The notes beneath the pieces are model-generated. The model saw only the letters and a program-made list of their open reading frames with translations, had not been told where the DNA came from and did no database searches. Shown here piece by piece: positions 1 through 12,600 of a stretch of 64,000 nt of DNA. Source of the DNA: Diploscapter coronatus (lineage: Eukaryota; Nematoda; Chromadorea; Rhabditida; Rhabditidae); assembly GCA_964036155.1 (NCBI GenBank), contig OZ038423.1:51227249-51291248 (forward strand), read 5' to 3'. A program made the position numbers and the translations under genes. Numbering within the stretch: position 1 is the first letter of the stretch; each line of letters starts with the position of its first letter.

Positions 1-883
1 GTTGAAACTTGAATTGATTGTTAATGCTTCGAACTATTATCTTCCTGATTCGTTGAAAGAAATCTTGAGGTTAAAAAATCTGCTCTTTCTTTCACGAGAA
101 TTTCGTATAATTTCATACAAAGAATATTTGAAAAGTAGAATTATTTCTGCCACAATTATGAATCACTTTACAGATTTTTCATCTGAAATTTCGGATGAAT
201 AAATTTATCGACTTTTCAGTGTTTCTGGTCGCCTGATCCGACTGTTTACTAGTTTGACAGACTATTAGGCAAGTACGAAATGGTGAATTGTTCAACGTTC
301 TACACTTTGCCGGTATGTCAATTGTTGTGTTTATTTTCCTTATTTTTGTTGACTATCAGTATCCTTTTCAAATTTTATGGGTTGATGATGATACCAGTCG
401 CTTTTAATCACGCAACAATAGGTAGCTAAATTTCGATCCCTTTCTAAATAGTTATTTATTGATTTTATATACTCGCGTAAACACGACTAAACAAAAATGT
501 CATGGAATTGGCACATTATTAGAAATTGTATTTAGAAAAGGGAAAAATGCAGATATGCAGTGAAACAGCAAGCATTTGATCGAATATTCAAATTCACTCT
601 GACACCGATAAATGATAATTTGCAAAAGACAAACTACAATATCGAAAGGTAAAAATTAGGGTATATTGCATTATAAGGAAATAGCATTTTCTGCACAATA
701 TTCAAATTAACAAGTACCGTAAATGTAATTATTGCAAAATTGTACACACAATCAAAATATTATTGCACAACAAAAGCGATCAATTTCTGAAGAGTAGTTT
801 TACTCGCATTAGATGCTAGCATTGCGTATCACCAATAACTAAGTAAGCTCTATGAAAGATGAGAATAATCACAAAATGATTGA
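1..883. other. AT-rich non-coding sequence
   Basis: No convincing coding region was found here. A short open frame at 2-202 on the + strand shows no recognisable domain and no supported splice partner. The segment lies downstream of the minus-strand gene ending at 884, so its right part probably holds that gene's 3' UTR. Confidence 0.5.
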
Positions 884-3068
884 TCATATGAGTTTCTCTG
901 GGAATTCATCGTCAGTAATTCCTTCCCTTTGCGAGTCCAATTCACTGCTCACATACGAGTGTATCTCTGCAGCCCCATTACTCTTCACGGATATTCTGGT
1001 CATAGGCCCCTTAGTCTCTGTCTGCTCTGTCTGATTCTCCTTCTCTGACTCCGTCTTCTCGATCTTCTCCTCATTCAGCTGCCCTCGGCCTCCAATCACC
1101 TTGTCTGTCTCGTCGTCCGACGATCCAATCGAACTGTCAGCACTCTGCAATTATCGTATCACTCCCATAATTTTATTACAAGGTTATTATTTGTCAAAGA
1201 TATCTATTTATAAAATTTCTAAACTACTTCATCAGTGCGATTATGAGCTATGATTACGATTGGCATATTACGAACCAGAATGCTCTACATTTCATATTAT
1301 TCAAATTTGGGTAAAATTGATGAGAGGTATCTATTTCTTATACCTGACAAGAGCTCTTTAATAATTCAAATAGGTATAATCTTACATTAGGCGGGAAATT
1401 GATAGGCTTCATCTTCTGCAGCCTGGGAGAATTTCCTGATGCGATCCTCTGTCTGTCTCCCGGTCCATCACTCGTGCTGCTCCTCTCATCATCGCTGTCA
1501 TCCTCAGATTCAGCTCCATACATTCTGCTCATTTGTATTTTGGCAGTGCTTATTTCGACTGTAGGGGCTGTCTGTTGAGGTGGGGGAGAAGTGGATTCAG
1601 ATTCTGATTCGGCTGGATTTGTGGGTTGAGTCTGTCGGGGAGAAGGAGTCGAATGTCTTGGAGATCTGGCAGGGGATTGGTCTGGAGGAATGGCTGGGGG
1701 CGAGTGGGCAGGTGGACTGTCGGCCGCCAGGTCATTCAGCATAATCTCGTCCTCTGATGATGATTCTTCCTCTTCATTCTCATCATCTTTCCGGTTCAAG
1801 ATCAAAGCAGGCGCATGTGGCTTGTGTTCTGCTGAACACGATTTGCTTAGTGACTTTTAATTCATATGATTCATAATGTCAATGCATTTGTGCACGATCT
1901 CTGTTTATTTGAAAATTACTGACGATACAGTGGTGACTTAAAGCTTGGACGCATATGAATTTCATCATCGACAAAATATCGAGTCGTCTTGAACCTAATC
2001 ATATATAACCTCAGACATTTACAAGTGTATCGAATTTGTAAAATTTGAGTCAAATTAACTTAAAATAATAGGTCGATGTATAGACAGCTATCAATATCAT
2101 GGCTTTTCTAAATTTTTGGTACCACTATGCGTATCATACGTTATGGTATTCCTTTTCGGAAATAAGTGAAAGTCCTCAAAATCCGAAAGAATGAAAAGTC
2201 CTAATTTTAGAACATTATTGAACTTTAGCTTAGTTTTATGTATCGTGTATCAAAGATGACTCACCATCATCAGCAGCTCGTGAAGTCTCGACTTTGCTCT
2301 GTGTCAGGCTGCTCTGTGTTCCTTCTGATCCGCGAATCCGTTCTTCTTCTAGAAATTCTTGCATGGTCAGTTTCTGTGCTCCTTCCTTATCTGATAAGAG
2401 ATAAAATAATTTCGCAAGAAAATGCAGTTATTCTTACTTTCTTCCTTCTGTGCATTTGGTTTTGCATCAATTTGCTCCAGTTCATTTTCATCGACAGCCT
2501 CTACGACGTCTGTTGAAATTGAAACTGCATCCTAAAGTCAGAAAATTTATAAGTCGACTATTTTATTTCGAGACCTCGACTTTATGTTCATGTTCTTCAG
2601 TTTTATCTTCCGCACAGATCTCATCGAGCATAATGTCATTCAGCCGGAAGTCTTCCTTCTTGCCCTGCCTCTTGTCGTTTCGATTGTCTGTTGACGCGTT
2701 CTCAGTCACTTGATGTTGTGCCGCAACCGGTTCATTCGAACTCTTTACCTCTGAATCTGTTTTCTGTTGATTTCCTGCCAATTTTCCTGTTTCTTCATTG
2801 ATTTTACCTGATCCAGATTGAGATTCTTCTAGATCTCCGATGGTGCGCTGTGCCGAGGATATGTGTCCGTTTCTAGCAGCTCCCAAATCGACTGGCTTTA
2901 TTGAACCGCCTAAAATGAAATATTTAAATCATTTATGAATCCTAAAATCTCACTTCGAATCAATTGAACTGGTGGCTCTTTGTTTGCATTCGCATAACAG
3001 CAGAAACAGATTCGATGGAGAAAAGATGTCTCTGAAGGGGATGCCAACGCAGCTGGGGGTTGGGACAT
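884..3068 (-). CDS. Unrecognised acidic, disordered protein (6 exons, 458 aa)
   Basis: Six exons (2954-3068, 2575-2909, 2438-2531, 2265-2390, 1386-1831, 884-1144) join with reading phase kept at every junction, from ATG at 3068 to TGA at 884. The N-terminus has a Cys-rich patch (HRICFCCYAN, about residues 18-27) that could be lipid-modified or membrane-associated. The rest is low-complexity: Glu/Asp/Ser/Pro-rich, with runs such as NEEEESSSEDE and a Ser-Pro-rich stretch with SP/TP sites. Two related short motifs, FRLNDIMLDE and DEIMLNDLA, sit in different exons. The Cys patch followed by PP is faintly like the N-terminus of CTD small phosphatases, but no DLDET phosphatase domain follows. No family was recognised. 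A regulatory or scaffold protein is only a guess. The donor at 2574 (GAG|GTCTCG) is weak. Confidence 0.72.
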
Positions 3069-6000
3069 TCGTTAGCTAAATTAGCTAAGGTTAAAAAATT
3101 CATGTCAAAATAATTAATTTACGGGAGATTACGTTAAAGTGCCGCGAATATGATGATGCTTGAAAAATACCGATGATAAAAAGAGTTTAGAAAAGATATT
3201 CGAATTTATATTTTAAAAACTTCGATGCAAATATAAATAAGGATACTCGTTTGCCGACAATCATTGCCCTTTCTCAAGTGAAAGCAGCCATTGGTGCGCA
3301 GGCTGACTGCCTGACTGACACTCCACAACCCATATACTAATCAATTGCGTAAATAAAGCTCAAGCACTGAAAAACCTGCAAAGACTGCAAAACGATGAAA
3401 ATGAAGAGGGAAAGACTCGGGCATAAATGGATATAATGCATGGATGATATGAAATAAGTGGATAAAGCAGGAGATTATCAGATATCTCACATCCGACTTT
3501 CTGATATCACCTCTCGTCTCTTCTATCTGGCACTTTACCGTCTCTTTTTCTCTTCGCTGCAGTCTCGATTCCAGAGCCGTGTCTTCTCTCCTAAGCCCCA
3601 ATATTTGTGCAGTTTCAACACAAATCGACTCATTGCCACAGTCAAAGTTAAACTGAAAAAATAGCAGAAGGGAAATGAGAGAAATCAACATCGAGCACAG
3701 ATTTATCCCCTCTCTCCGGCTTGATTTTGTCAATAAACTGACTGTTTTGATACAAAAATAATCGGAGACATCGATCAAATTTCTAGAAGTATCCGAATTG
3801 CTGCAACAGTCCATAAGCCCTACATATTACTGCATCGTAGTTTGGTGCGCCAATTTTCCAGTTATGAACGGTCAGATTGACAAATCTCTGCGGAAAAGCA
3901 GGAACTAAACTGAAGATTGAACTGAGAAATGAAGAAAGTTGAAAACGAGAACAGAATTGGACAGGAGAAAAGGAAGGGGGAAGACAATGAAGAAATGAAG
4001 AAGTCTATCGAAATATGCTGCAGGCGCGAATGAAACCAACCCAAGGAGCAATTAGAAAGTGGGACTGGAAGGGGAAAGAAGTGGGAAAAATGAGGAATAA
4101 GGGAGAAAGCTGAGAGGAGAAAATGAAGGACGAAGGGAGAGAAGTTTGTAAGCAGAAGAAAAGCACACAAGTGATGATGCAAATGCAGAGTTGTGGAGAT
4201 GTGCATAGATGAAATGATAAATCGTACAGACAACACAAACAGCAGGACAAGCAGCGAAATGGCGAATGGAATTCTTTGCAGGAAATACAACCATATTGCT
4301 CGCGTATAAAACAACACCTCCAAATCATGACTCGACAATTTTTCTTTGTTCGTAATGCGCGCCCCTCCAAACGTAAGCTATATTTTTGATACAGCATTTT
4401 GCTTATTGTTAACGTAATAATAGAATGAATAGCCCATAATGAAATAAATATATCATTTTACGACTCGCTAAGAAAATATCTATTATGAAACTCGCAAATT
4501 TCCCCTTCTATAAATTTAGCAAAAGAATTAGTTTCGTTGAACTGCAGGATTAAGTAGTAAGAAGATAGTTGCTCATATCTTTTAGGCAAATAAAGAGTAA
4601 CTTATACTGAACTCGTAACGTTATTCTAACGAAATTTTAGCTTTATTCTAATTTTTAAAAAATTAGTAGGTTTAGAAAAAAACCATATTCGAAATTCGCA
4701 TAAAGTATTTAGAAAGAAGATTATACTAACTTGGTAGTTGGATTCACATAAAAAAAATCTTCCAAACATAACATAGCGGTGGATTAAATTTTATATTGAC
4801 CAGCTCCAAAATTGTACTGCATCCGGAAAATGGGTATGAAAAATGATAGGCAAAGTGTATTGGAAGAAGGACTAAAATGGCAATTGCACTGCGCGAGTTC
4901 AGCTGCTAGGTAAACAAAAATAGAACACGCGCTTGGAAAAGGACAGAAAAACACTGCAGAACAAAGCAATTACTAGCCCAGTTGTTTGTAATCGATCTAG
5001 AGGATTTCATAAATTTTAATCTTGTGAATATTTAGATACATAATTTGAAAGAACTATTATTGTTGCTTAAAAAAGAGCAAGTTCAAGAAACTAATGAATG
5101 AAACATTTCTGTGGGCAATTGATGGGCAAATTAAGCTCGATATTAGTTCGCATTATGAGCGAAAAAAGAATTGTATGAAAGTGGAAAAGTGAACAACGAG
5201 AGACCCGAGGGATCGGAATTATGACACGCAGAGAAGCAGACAAACAGAATGAGTGAGGAAGAGGGAGACCTAGAAATCCACAATAGAAGCTGATTGGAAT
5301 CGGAGATATCAAAGTGGGGAGGAAAAACTGAATAAGCGAACAACTGAATGAAGATAAGGTTAAAGATATGCAGGGATTTCATGAATTAACTTTCTATAAT
5401 TGATGCAAACAAATGGGTGCTCATTTGCGACATAATACATTTACCAGTAAAGCATAATTTAGATCACTCGTCATAAAAGTTATGTGAATTGCTTTCTTGA
5501 AATAGTACAAATTTGGTCAGTCTGTAAAATGCACGTTTCCAGACGAGACGCTGTTATTATTATCATTATAATCAACAAGGTTACCTTCGCGCGCCGTATT
5601 GATTATGCAATGAATAATTACTATATTCTGCGAAGTTATTGCAATGACTTAAGCCAAAACAAACTTATCGATAATGTGATATTTGGCATATTAGAAATGA
5701 AATGAGACTGCTGAAAGTCATGTAAAAGAATTGTGAACAGAAATGCAGAGGGAAGATTGTCATAGAAACCAAGAACTGAACAACGGGAATGAGGTAAACG
5801 GGAAAGAAATAGAGAACGGACACAGGAAATTGAAACCTTTCGATAGACCTAAAGACTGTAGCTGCTAGGAGAAATTAATAACGCCGTCACTACTCCAACC
5901 ATTCAGTTTATCCCAAATCATAAGGCTTCGCTATCACATTCATCACCCAAGCAATACTCCAAGAATAAAATAATCAAATTTATTATGCACGAATATAGAA

Positions 6001-6622
6001 ATTAAAAAAAAAAAACATGAAAATAAACCCGATGAAATTGCCACTTCTGGTTGGTTTCCCCAAATCAAAGCGAAGATAAAATGGAGAAAGACAATGAAAA
6101 TCCCGTAGAATAATAATCGCTGTGAGTGTATCGCATTGCAGAGAGAATGATGAAAGATAAAGGTGAAAAGGACATGCAAAATTCACAACAAATGCCATAA
6201 ATAGACAGACAAACATAAAAGAATCAGAGAAGTGAGAATATGCGTGGCTAGGCCAGAAATGATTGATTATTGCTTAACAAAGAGCAAATCCCTGAGGCAA
6301 AATGGAAATGAGCATCAAATATTGATACACATAAAGAGAACAAATTGAATAACGCAAGTATTATACTCTTCATTGTCTTTGAAAAAGGCTTGTCAAGAGG
6401 GATGAGGCGCGTATCCGCGAAGGATATAATATAAAATACACGGTGCAGAGCACTGGTTAATCTCGCGGGTACCCCCTTCCTCTCCTCTCTACAAAAGTCT
6501 GCGGGACGGAGAATAACTCATCAAGTAAATATTTCAAGACTTGGCAGATGATTTGAGTCAATTGGAATATCGCAATAAGAGTCGAGATTGAATTATCGAC
6601 TTTATAAAAAGCAAAATATTGG
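3069..6622. other. Intergenic region with purine-biased blocks
   Basis: This is the gap between the 5' end of the acidic-protein gene and the 3' end of the CASPR-like gene. The + strand carries long G/A-rich blocks (about 3890-4160, 5150-5370, 5700-6240) rich in GAGA, GGAA and TGCAG words. Open frames on the complementary strand (for example 3341-3814 and 3862-4338) come from this base bias. They are Ser/Phe/Leu-rich with no domain, so I do not call them genes. The left end probably holds the promoter of the gene starting at 3068. Confidence 0.5.
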
Positions 6623-9600
6623 TCAACAGAAGTACTCTTTCGAAGATGGATGCAGCATTGATTCAATAACACTTCCACTTCCATTACCATTATTATTATT
6701 ATTATTTGAGTGTCCATTCACAAGAGGCTCCTGAAATTACCATTTTCTATATAAATTCATCGGAAATATCAATTTGCCTCGCTCCTGCTGGGACTGCAAT
6801 GTTCCCCTTCATTGGTTTTGTAGACTCCTTCAGGGCGGGATCGCATATAGCAGATCAGACAAATTAGCAACATAACCAGTAGAAGGGCTATCGACAAACC
6901 GGCAATCGCTGAAATTTTTTACCATGGTAAAAATGAGAAACCAATGTTGATTTTAAGATATACTGTCCGAAATGACAAATTAAACGTGTCTGTATCATGG
7001 TTGAAAAGAAAGCGAAATTAGTCTTTATCTCATTTTTTCCTGCTTCAAACAGGCTGTGTAAGATTCGATTTTTCTAGAATGGGGACGGGTAAATCTGGTA
7101 AAGTCTGACTTCAAAATCGGAACCGAATGTTTCGAGATTCGTAATTAAAAAGTTTTGAGGAAAAATGAGATTTACGGACGAATCAAAATCTTGTCAAATT
7201 GAATGAGCTCACATGTCAATGAAATAAGGCGATGCGTTTCGTGTGAAATAGCGAAGACGTGAATGTCTGCCGGGTCTGGAGTTGGAACGAATGTTGCTGT
7301 TGCACTGCTAAAGTGAAAATTGAAGAAATGAAAAATTCAGTAACTCATACAAAGTGTCTATTGGACAGTGACCGAATTTGATCTTCCCTGAGAAGTTGAG
7401 TCGAGCAGCTTTGGGGTTCTTTAATGGAAATGAATTGCCAACTCGAAGTCTCGAAACACAACCCGTATAGTCTGAAGGACATTATAGATTTGAATGATAT
7501 TGAACATGGTAATTCTTCCTTCTTACTTGCATCGAGGAAATGCCAAACATTGAATAGAGGAAAGAATGACCAGTTGCCTTGGAAGGAAATAGCTAAATGT
7601 CCATCGATCTGAAAATTCAACTATCACTTTTTTCGGAAAAGTATTTTGACTTACAGTAAGATTGAAGAACTTTTCCTTTGCACAGAATTCGATGTCATGT
7701 GTCTGATCATCAGATATATTTTTATGTTCGTAGATTTTGGTGTGGTTGTAATGAATTCCGTCATAAATTGAAACGTGCAAATGACCTAAGAATAATCGAA
7801 CTTGAAGAAAAAAAGCACTAGCAAAATTACCGTGTTCGTTGATTGTTAGATTGAATGAAGTGTCAGCGAAAAGTGCCTTGGATCTGACGAGCGACACTCC
7901 CTTGGCTCGGGTCTGCACTGCAATTCGATGACAACTGTCTGTGTGAGCGGGGTTTAGCCAGGGGATCTGTAGGGAAGAGCCCGGAGCAACCCACATTCCG
8001 TATTCTGAAAAATTATTTAAAAAATAAAAGGCTAATGCGATTTCTTAGACAATACAAGTAGAAATTTCTGACTAGCAATTATAATCATCACAAAATTGAC
8101 CCAGTTTGTTCGTAATAGACCAGAAAATCGTATACAATTTTAAGGAATAGTTTTTTTACTATTGTTAAACTTCTATTCGCTAACCTTTTCGACAATCCTG
8201 TCCTCCAAAAGGCGTTAGCCCACAATCGCAACTGTATCCGTCGTATTTGTCTATGCATAAGCCACCATTATAGCACAGATCCTTACGACAATATCCTTGT
8301 TCTCCAGGTTGAATTCCTGAACATTCTATCAATTATTTTGTATCGTTATTTTATCCACGAACCTGACTGTGCTTCTCTTCTGGCGATCGTGCTCAAAGGC
8401 AGTTCCTCTCCACACAAATAGACATTTCGAATGACACCTGCGAAGCCAGAAAAGCCTTTTTCTGTTCGAGATCCTGTAATGAAAAATGTCATGTTTTTGA
8501 AATAGGCTACGTAAATTCGGCTTCCTGTAAAATTCACTAGTACACCGCAATCTTTTACAGGAGGCCCATAAACTTCGATAAATCAAGAAGAAGAATTCGG
8601 TCGAAGAGAATTTCAACTTCTTCATTCGTTTATTTTTTGAGATAATGCTATTCTAAAATTCAATAACAAGATTTTCGCATCAACTTACCAACAATCCAAT
8701 GATAAGCATTAGGCAGAACGAACTGTCTCCTTGCCTCATTCTGCCTTCCATCCACCCTCAGCCTCATTCCTTCCTCATCTGCTTCCCAATAAACTGCATG
8801 CCATTTCCCGTCATTCAGCACGGATTCTGTCGAAATCTGCTGCGCTTCTCCTCCATTCACTATTTCTGCCACGAGTTTTCCTTCTCAAAACAAATCATCA
8901 TTTTGGTCAAATGAATGATACAAATATGGCAACATTTTATTAAAAAAAAAAAACTCATAATTAAAAGTTCCAAGACTTTTCTTCCATAAATTTCTATTTT
9001 CCATATTTAAATCTTCTAGCTAAATCTAAACTGTCGAGGTTTCCAAAATTTGATCAAGCTTTTTATATTCTTGCAAGAGAAAAAACGCAAAAAAAAAATA
9101 TTCCGACTTGAAAATTTCTTACCTTGTACGAAGAGATGGAACCAATGCAGCTCATCTGTCGTGTGCCACAGGAAGATGCTGAGATGAGGATGACTGAATT
9201 TGACGTGGAAATAGATGTCGAAAGTGCGCGAGGAGAAGGACTGCGTGCCTGACAAACGGGCGTTGCGGTCAGAAAATGTCACTGGCTCGTACGAAACTAA
9301 ACATAATTCTCTATTTTATTGTTCAGTTGAAAAGCTTACTTCTATTTCTGCATTTCAATGGGCCTATTTCAACTTCGATCGATGCTTTTCTAGTCGTTCC
9401 TCCAAGAAATAGCCCAGTGACAGGCAGAAGTTGAGAATAGGGATTCACTCCTTCGTCCACTGCGTCTTCTCCACTGTCGCAATTGCACATCCTAGAAATT
9501 TTATCGTACACATCTTACATTTTGAATTCCAACCTGTTATTGATACAAGTTCCATTAATGGCACATGAACACATTCTGCTGTAGGGAGGTGCAGAACCCC

Positions 9601-12600
9601 ACTGAAATAGAAAAAAAGCTATTGATATTTTCTTCTTAATTTTAATTTTAACCTGCAAGCCATGTTTATCAGAACGAGTTGAGTACCACGAACTTGGTGA
9701 TCGTTCCTCGCCCTGGGTCATTAAACGAGCGCCGCCTTTGCAGGCATATCGCATGTACTGAAATCGGAACATAAACTCGTATAAAAATCCGAAGAATTTA
9801 TAATTGCGCGAAATTGTATTTCTCATACAAAATATTAGATTTGCAAAAATAAAACATTTACCTGGCTGCATTCATCGAAGGCCTCGACAAGCCTGTCCAT
9901 CTGATCCACATCCATTCCATATTTGAGCGCCTTCCTCACAGCTCCTGGCTTGTTTTCTCTCGACACACGAATTGGCTGCACGAGATCGTGATTCGCTATC
10001 GTCACTACCTGAAATTTTCATGGTTTTTTGTTGATAAAAATCATACGCAATCATCAACTTCGTGAAGATTATATTCAAAACTGAAATGAAAAATACAGAA
10101 TAAATCGAATATGCGAATTGCTCATGATCTACTGATCGTTTTGGAATGTAGAACATTGTTGTAAGATTTTTGACTAATATTTAGTCTCCATACCGTATCC
10201 ATTCCATTTTCGTCCTTCTCTATCTTGCAAATAACATCGACAGGCTGCATCGGCCCTCCGCCATCCAAATCAATCGTCACGTTCCTTCCTCGAGTCGGTT
10301 TCACTTTCCCAGTTCCCCTCCAAAACATGTACTCTTCACACGAACGGGGCATGTCAACTGAAAAAGTGAAAATTGAAAAATCTCATTAAAAAATTCTTAC
10401 CAAAATGACAATTGTGCCCTCTGTAATGGATTTTGCAAGTGCAGTTGTAATTCGAAAGAGATATTTGTGTGCAGATTCCTTCATTTTCACAAGGTGATGA
10501 TAGGCATCTAAAAGTTAATTTTTTAAATTTAAACTAGATATGTTTAGAAATTTTAGACGATCATTCTGCGTTTGTTCCCCAAAATCTAGTTATCCATTAA
10601 TAAGCGTGCTTAATTGAGTATTTAATTCATTAACCTGTCTCTGAGTTGACATCCGCCCTTCGTGACGAGTCCTTCAGTTCGAACAGAACCGAAATCGACG
10701 GTAGTCGATCTGTAGCAGCCTGTCGCTGTCAGGATGAAATTGCTCAATCTGACAGAGATTCGCTTCACTTCCTCAAATTTACAATTTGACAAAATATACT
10801 AAATAACTAATAGTAGTCTTACTTGTCCTTCGAGCCATAATACCTGCAATTCAATCTTTATCATTTTGTCTAAGTTACTATAAACTTACAGTATACCCGT
10901 CAATATCAATTTCGAGTCGAGACCCACGAATTCTCAGTGAAAAGGAATGCCAGGCAAGGTCTGTGACCTCGATGGTTGGATGAGCGATCTGCTTGAACTT
11001 AGTGACACTGCTCAGTAGAACGAGCTGTCCTGACTCGATTGCTATGTCAAGAAGTGTGCCATTCTCTGCATCGAGCAGCTGAAATCACTTCATTCAATTT
11101 AGCTGACAAATATAGTCTTCAAAATCGAAATTTAATTATGCATAAAAAGTTTAGAAAATATCATAAGTTCAAAAATGATTAGCCTCAGCATATAAATAAA
11201 ATACTGCTATTTTCCTTTAGAATAATTCTTCCGTTGAGGGAAAATTTCTATAATTTCATCTAAATAAAAACTGAATTTTTTACTTTAAAGAAAAATCTAT
11301 GTAAAAAAAATTATCTAACTTTTGCACACCGTAATTAGCTTACCTTTAGCAGCGAAGGCGGATTTGGTATAACTCTGAACTCGAAGTTAAATGGAAGAAA
11401 TGTGAATGGAAGGAGAGCCTTCGAGGTATTGTCATGGAGTGTCATGGAAGGAGGTTGAGTCATCTGTAAAATGACAAAATAAAAGGTTAATTTGACGAGA
11501 AAAATCATACTTGACACTTGGAAGCCTGTTCTTGCGGTGCGTATTGCAGCAAATCGACAGAATTGAGCTGCAATCTGGCAAGACAGCCAGAAAATGTTGT
11601 TTCGATTCCGTCAGAAAAGTCGTCGGGAGGACGACCAGCTATGTGAACCTGAAATTCAAGTAATTTTTAGGAATTTATTATTTTGCACTCTTGTCTAATG
11701 GAATGGTCGTTTTTCAAACATAGGATAAACTCAAATTTTTCTTCAATATCAGACGAAAATCATTGTCACGCATTATTTCTATCAACTATTCAGAATTTAT
11801 CACCCCGTCATTCTTCAATTACCTGTTGCATTGTTTGTTTGTCTTGTGACTGAAATACCCATATATCTAGGTGGACTGAATAACTCGATGACTTGACCTG
11901 CTGATATTCAATTTCTAATCTCCTCTTCACTCTCATTAGCAGAAGCAGTCTCGATGTCAGGATTATCTCTATTTGTGCATCTTATTTTCTGTCCAGATTA
12001 TTCACCCCGTTCTATAAAAACAAAGCGTCCTTTTCGTGCAGCGAGCCCTCTCATTCACACAGGTCACTCTGCCCTTTCCTTGCCATTCTCTCCTCTAGCT
12101 CCCATTCCCCCAACCCATTATGTCGTCATATATCAAGTCCTTTGTCTCTGCCATTGTCTTGCACAACCAAATGTCTTCCACTATAAACCTGTCTCTATTT
12201 TAGCTATTGGGAGCACAAGGCACAATGTTTTGATAGGCAATCTTCGAAGGCCATTGAAAATTCTACTTTTAATTTTTCGAAACCAAATACGAAAATTATG
12301 AGAGCCGGATCTTCAAACAAGGATGAAAAGAAATGCCAACCTGACTGTGCAAGTCGAGTTTCCTGTAGAGCCCCGAGGGGGAGGTGTGATTGAGCAGAAC
12401 TCCATCGATGAAAAGCTGGACGGAGTCGAATTGGTGCAGCCAGCGAATCTCGTGCCACTTGCCGTCGTTCAGGGCTCGGCCTCCACTTATTCGAGCCGGT
12501 GATAGGGAACCTAAAAAGAAGAAAATAAATCGAAAGAGAAATTTGGCGGGAAAATCTTGCATTTTCAAATAAAAAAACGAATTAATGATCATGAAAGTCG

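Noticed and set aside
3341..4397. Long minus-strand frames (up to 158 codons) over G/A-rich + sequence
   Set aside because: They overlap in several frames, are Ser/Phe/Leu-rich, have no domains, and follow the purine bias of the DNA.
6671..6710. ATT/AAT microsatellite as a separate repeat
   Set aside because: Only about seven units, and it is coding (poly-Asn) in the last CASPR-like exon.
11954..12301. 115-codon + strand frame inside a CASPR-like intron
   Set aside because: Low-complexity pyrimidine-rich origin, no domain, overlaps a well-supported minus-strand exon at its right edge region, and no splice link to the phospholipase gene.
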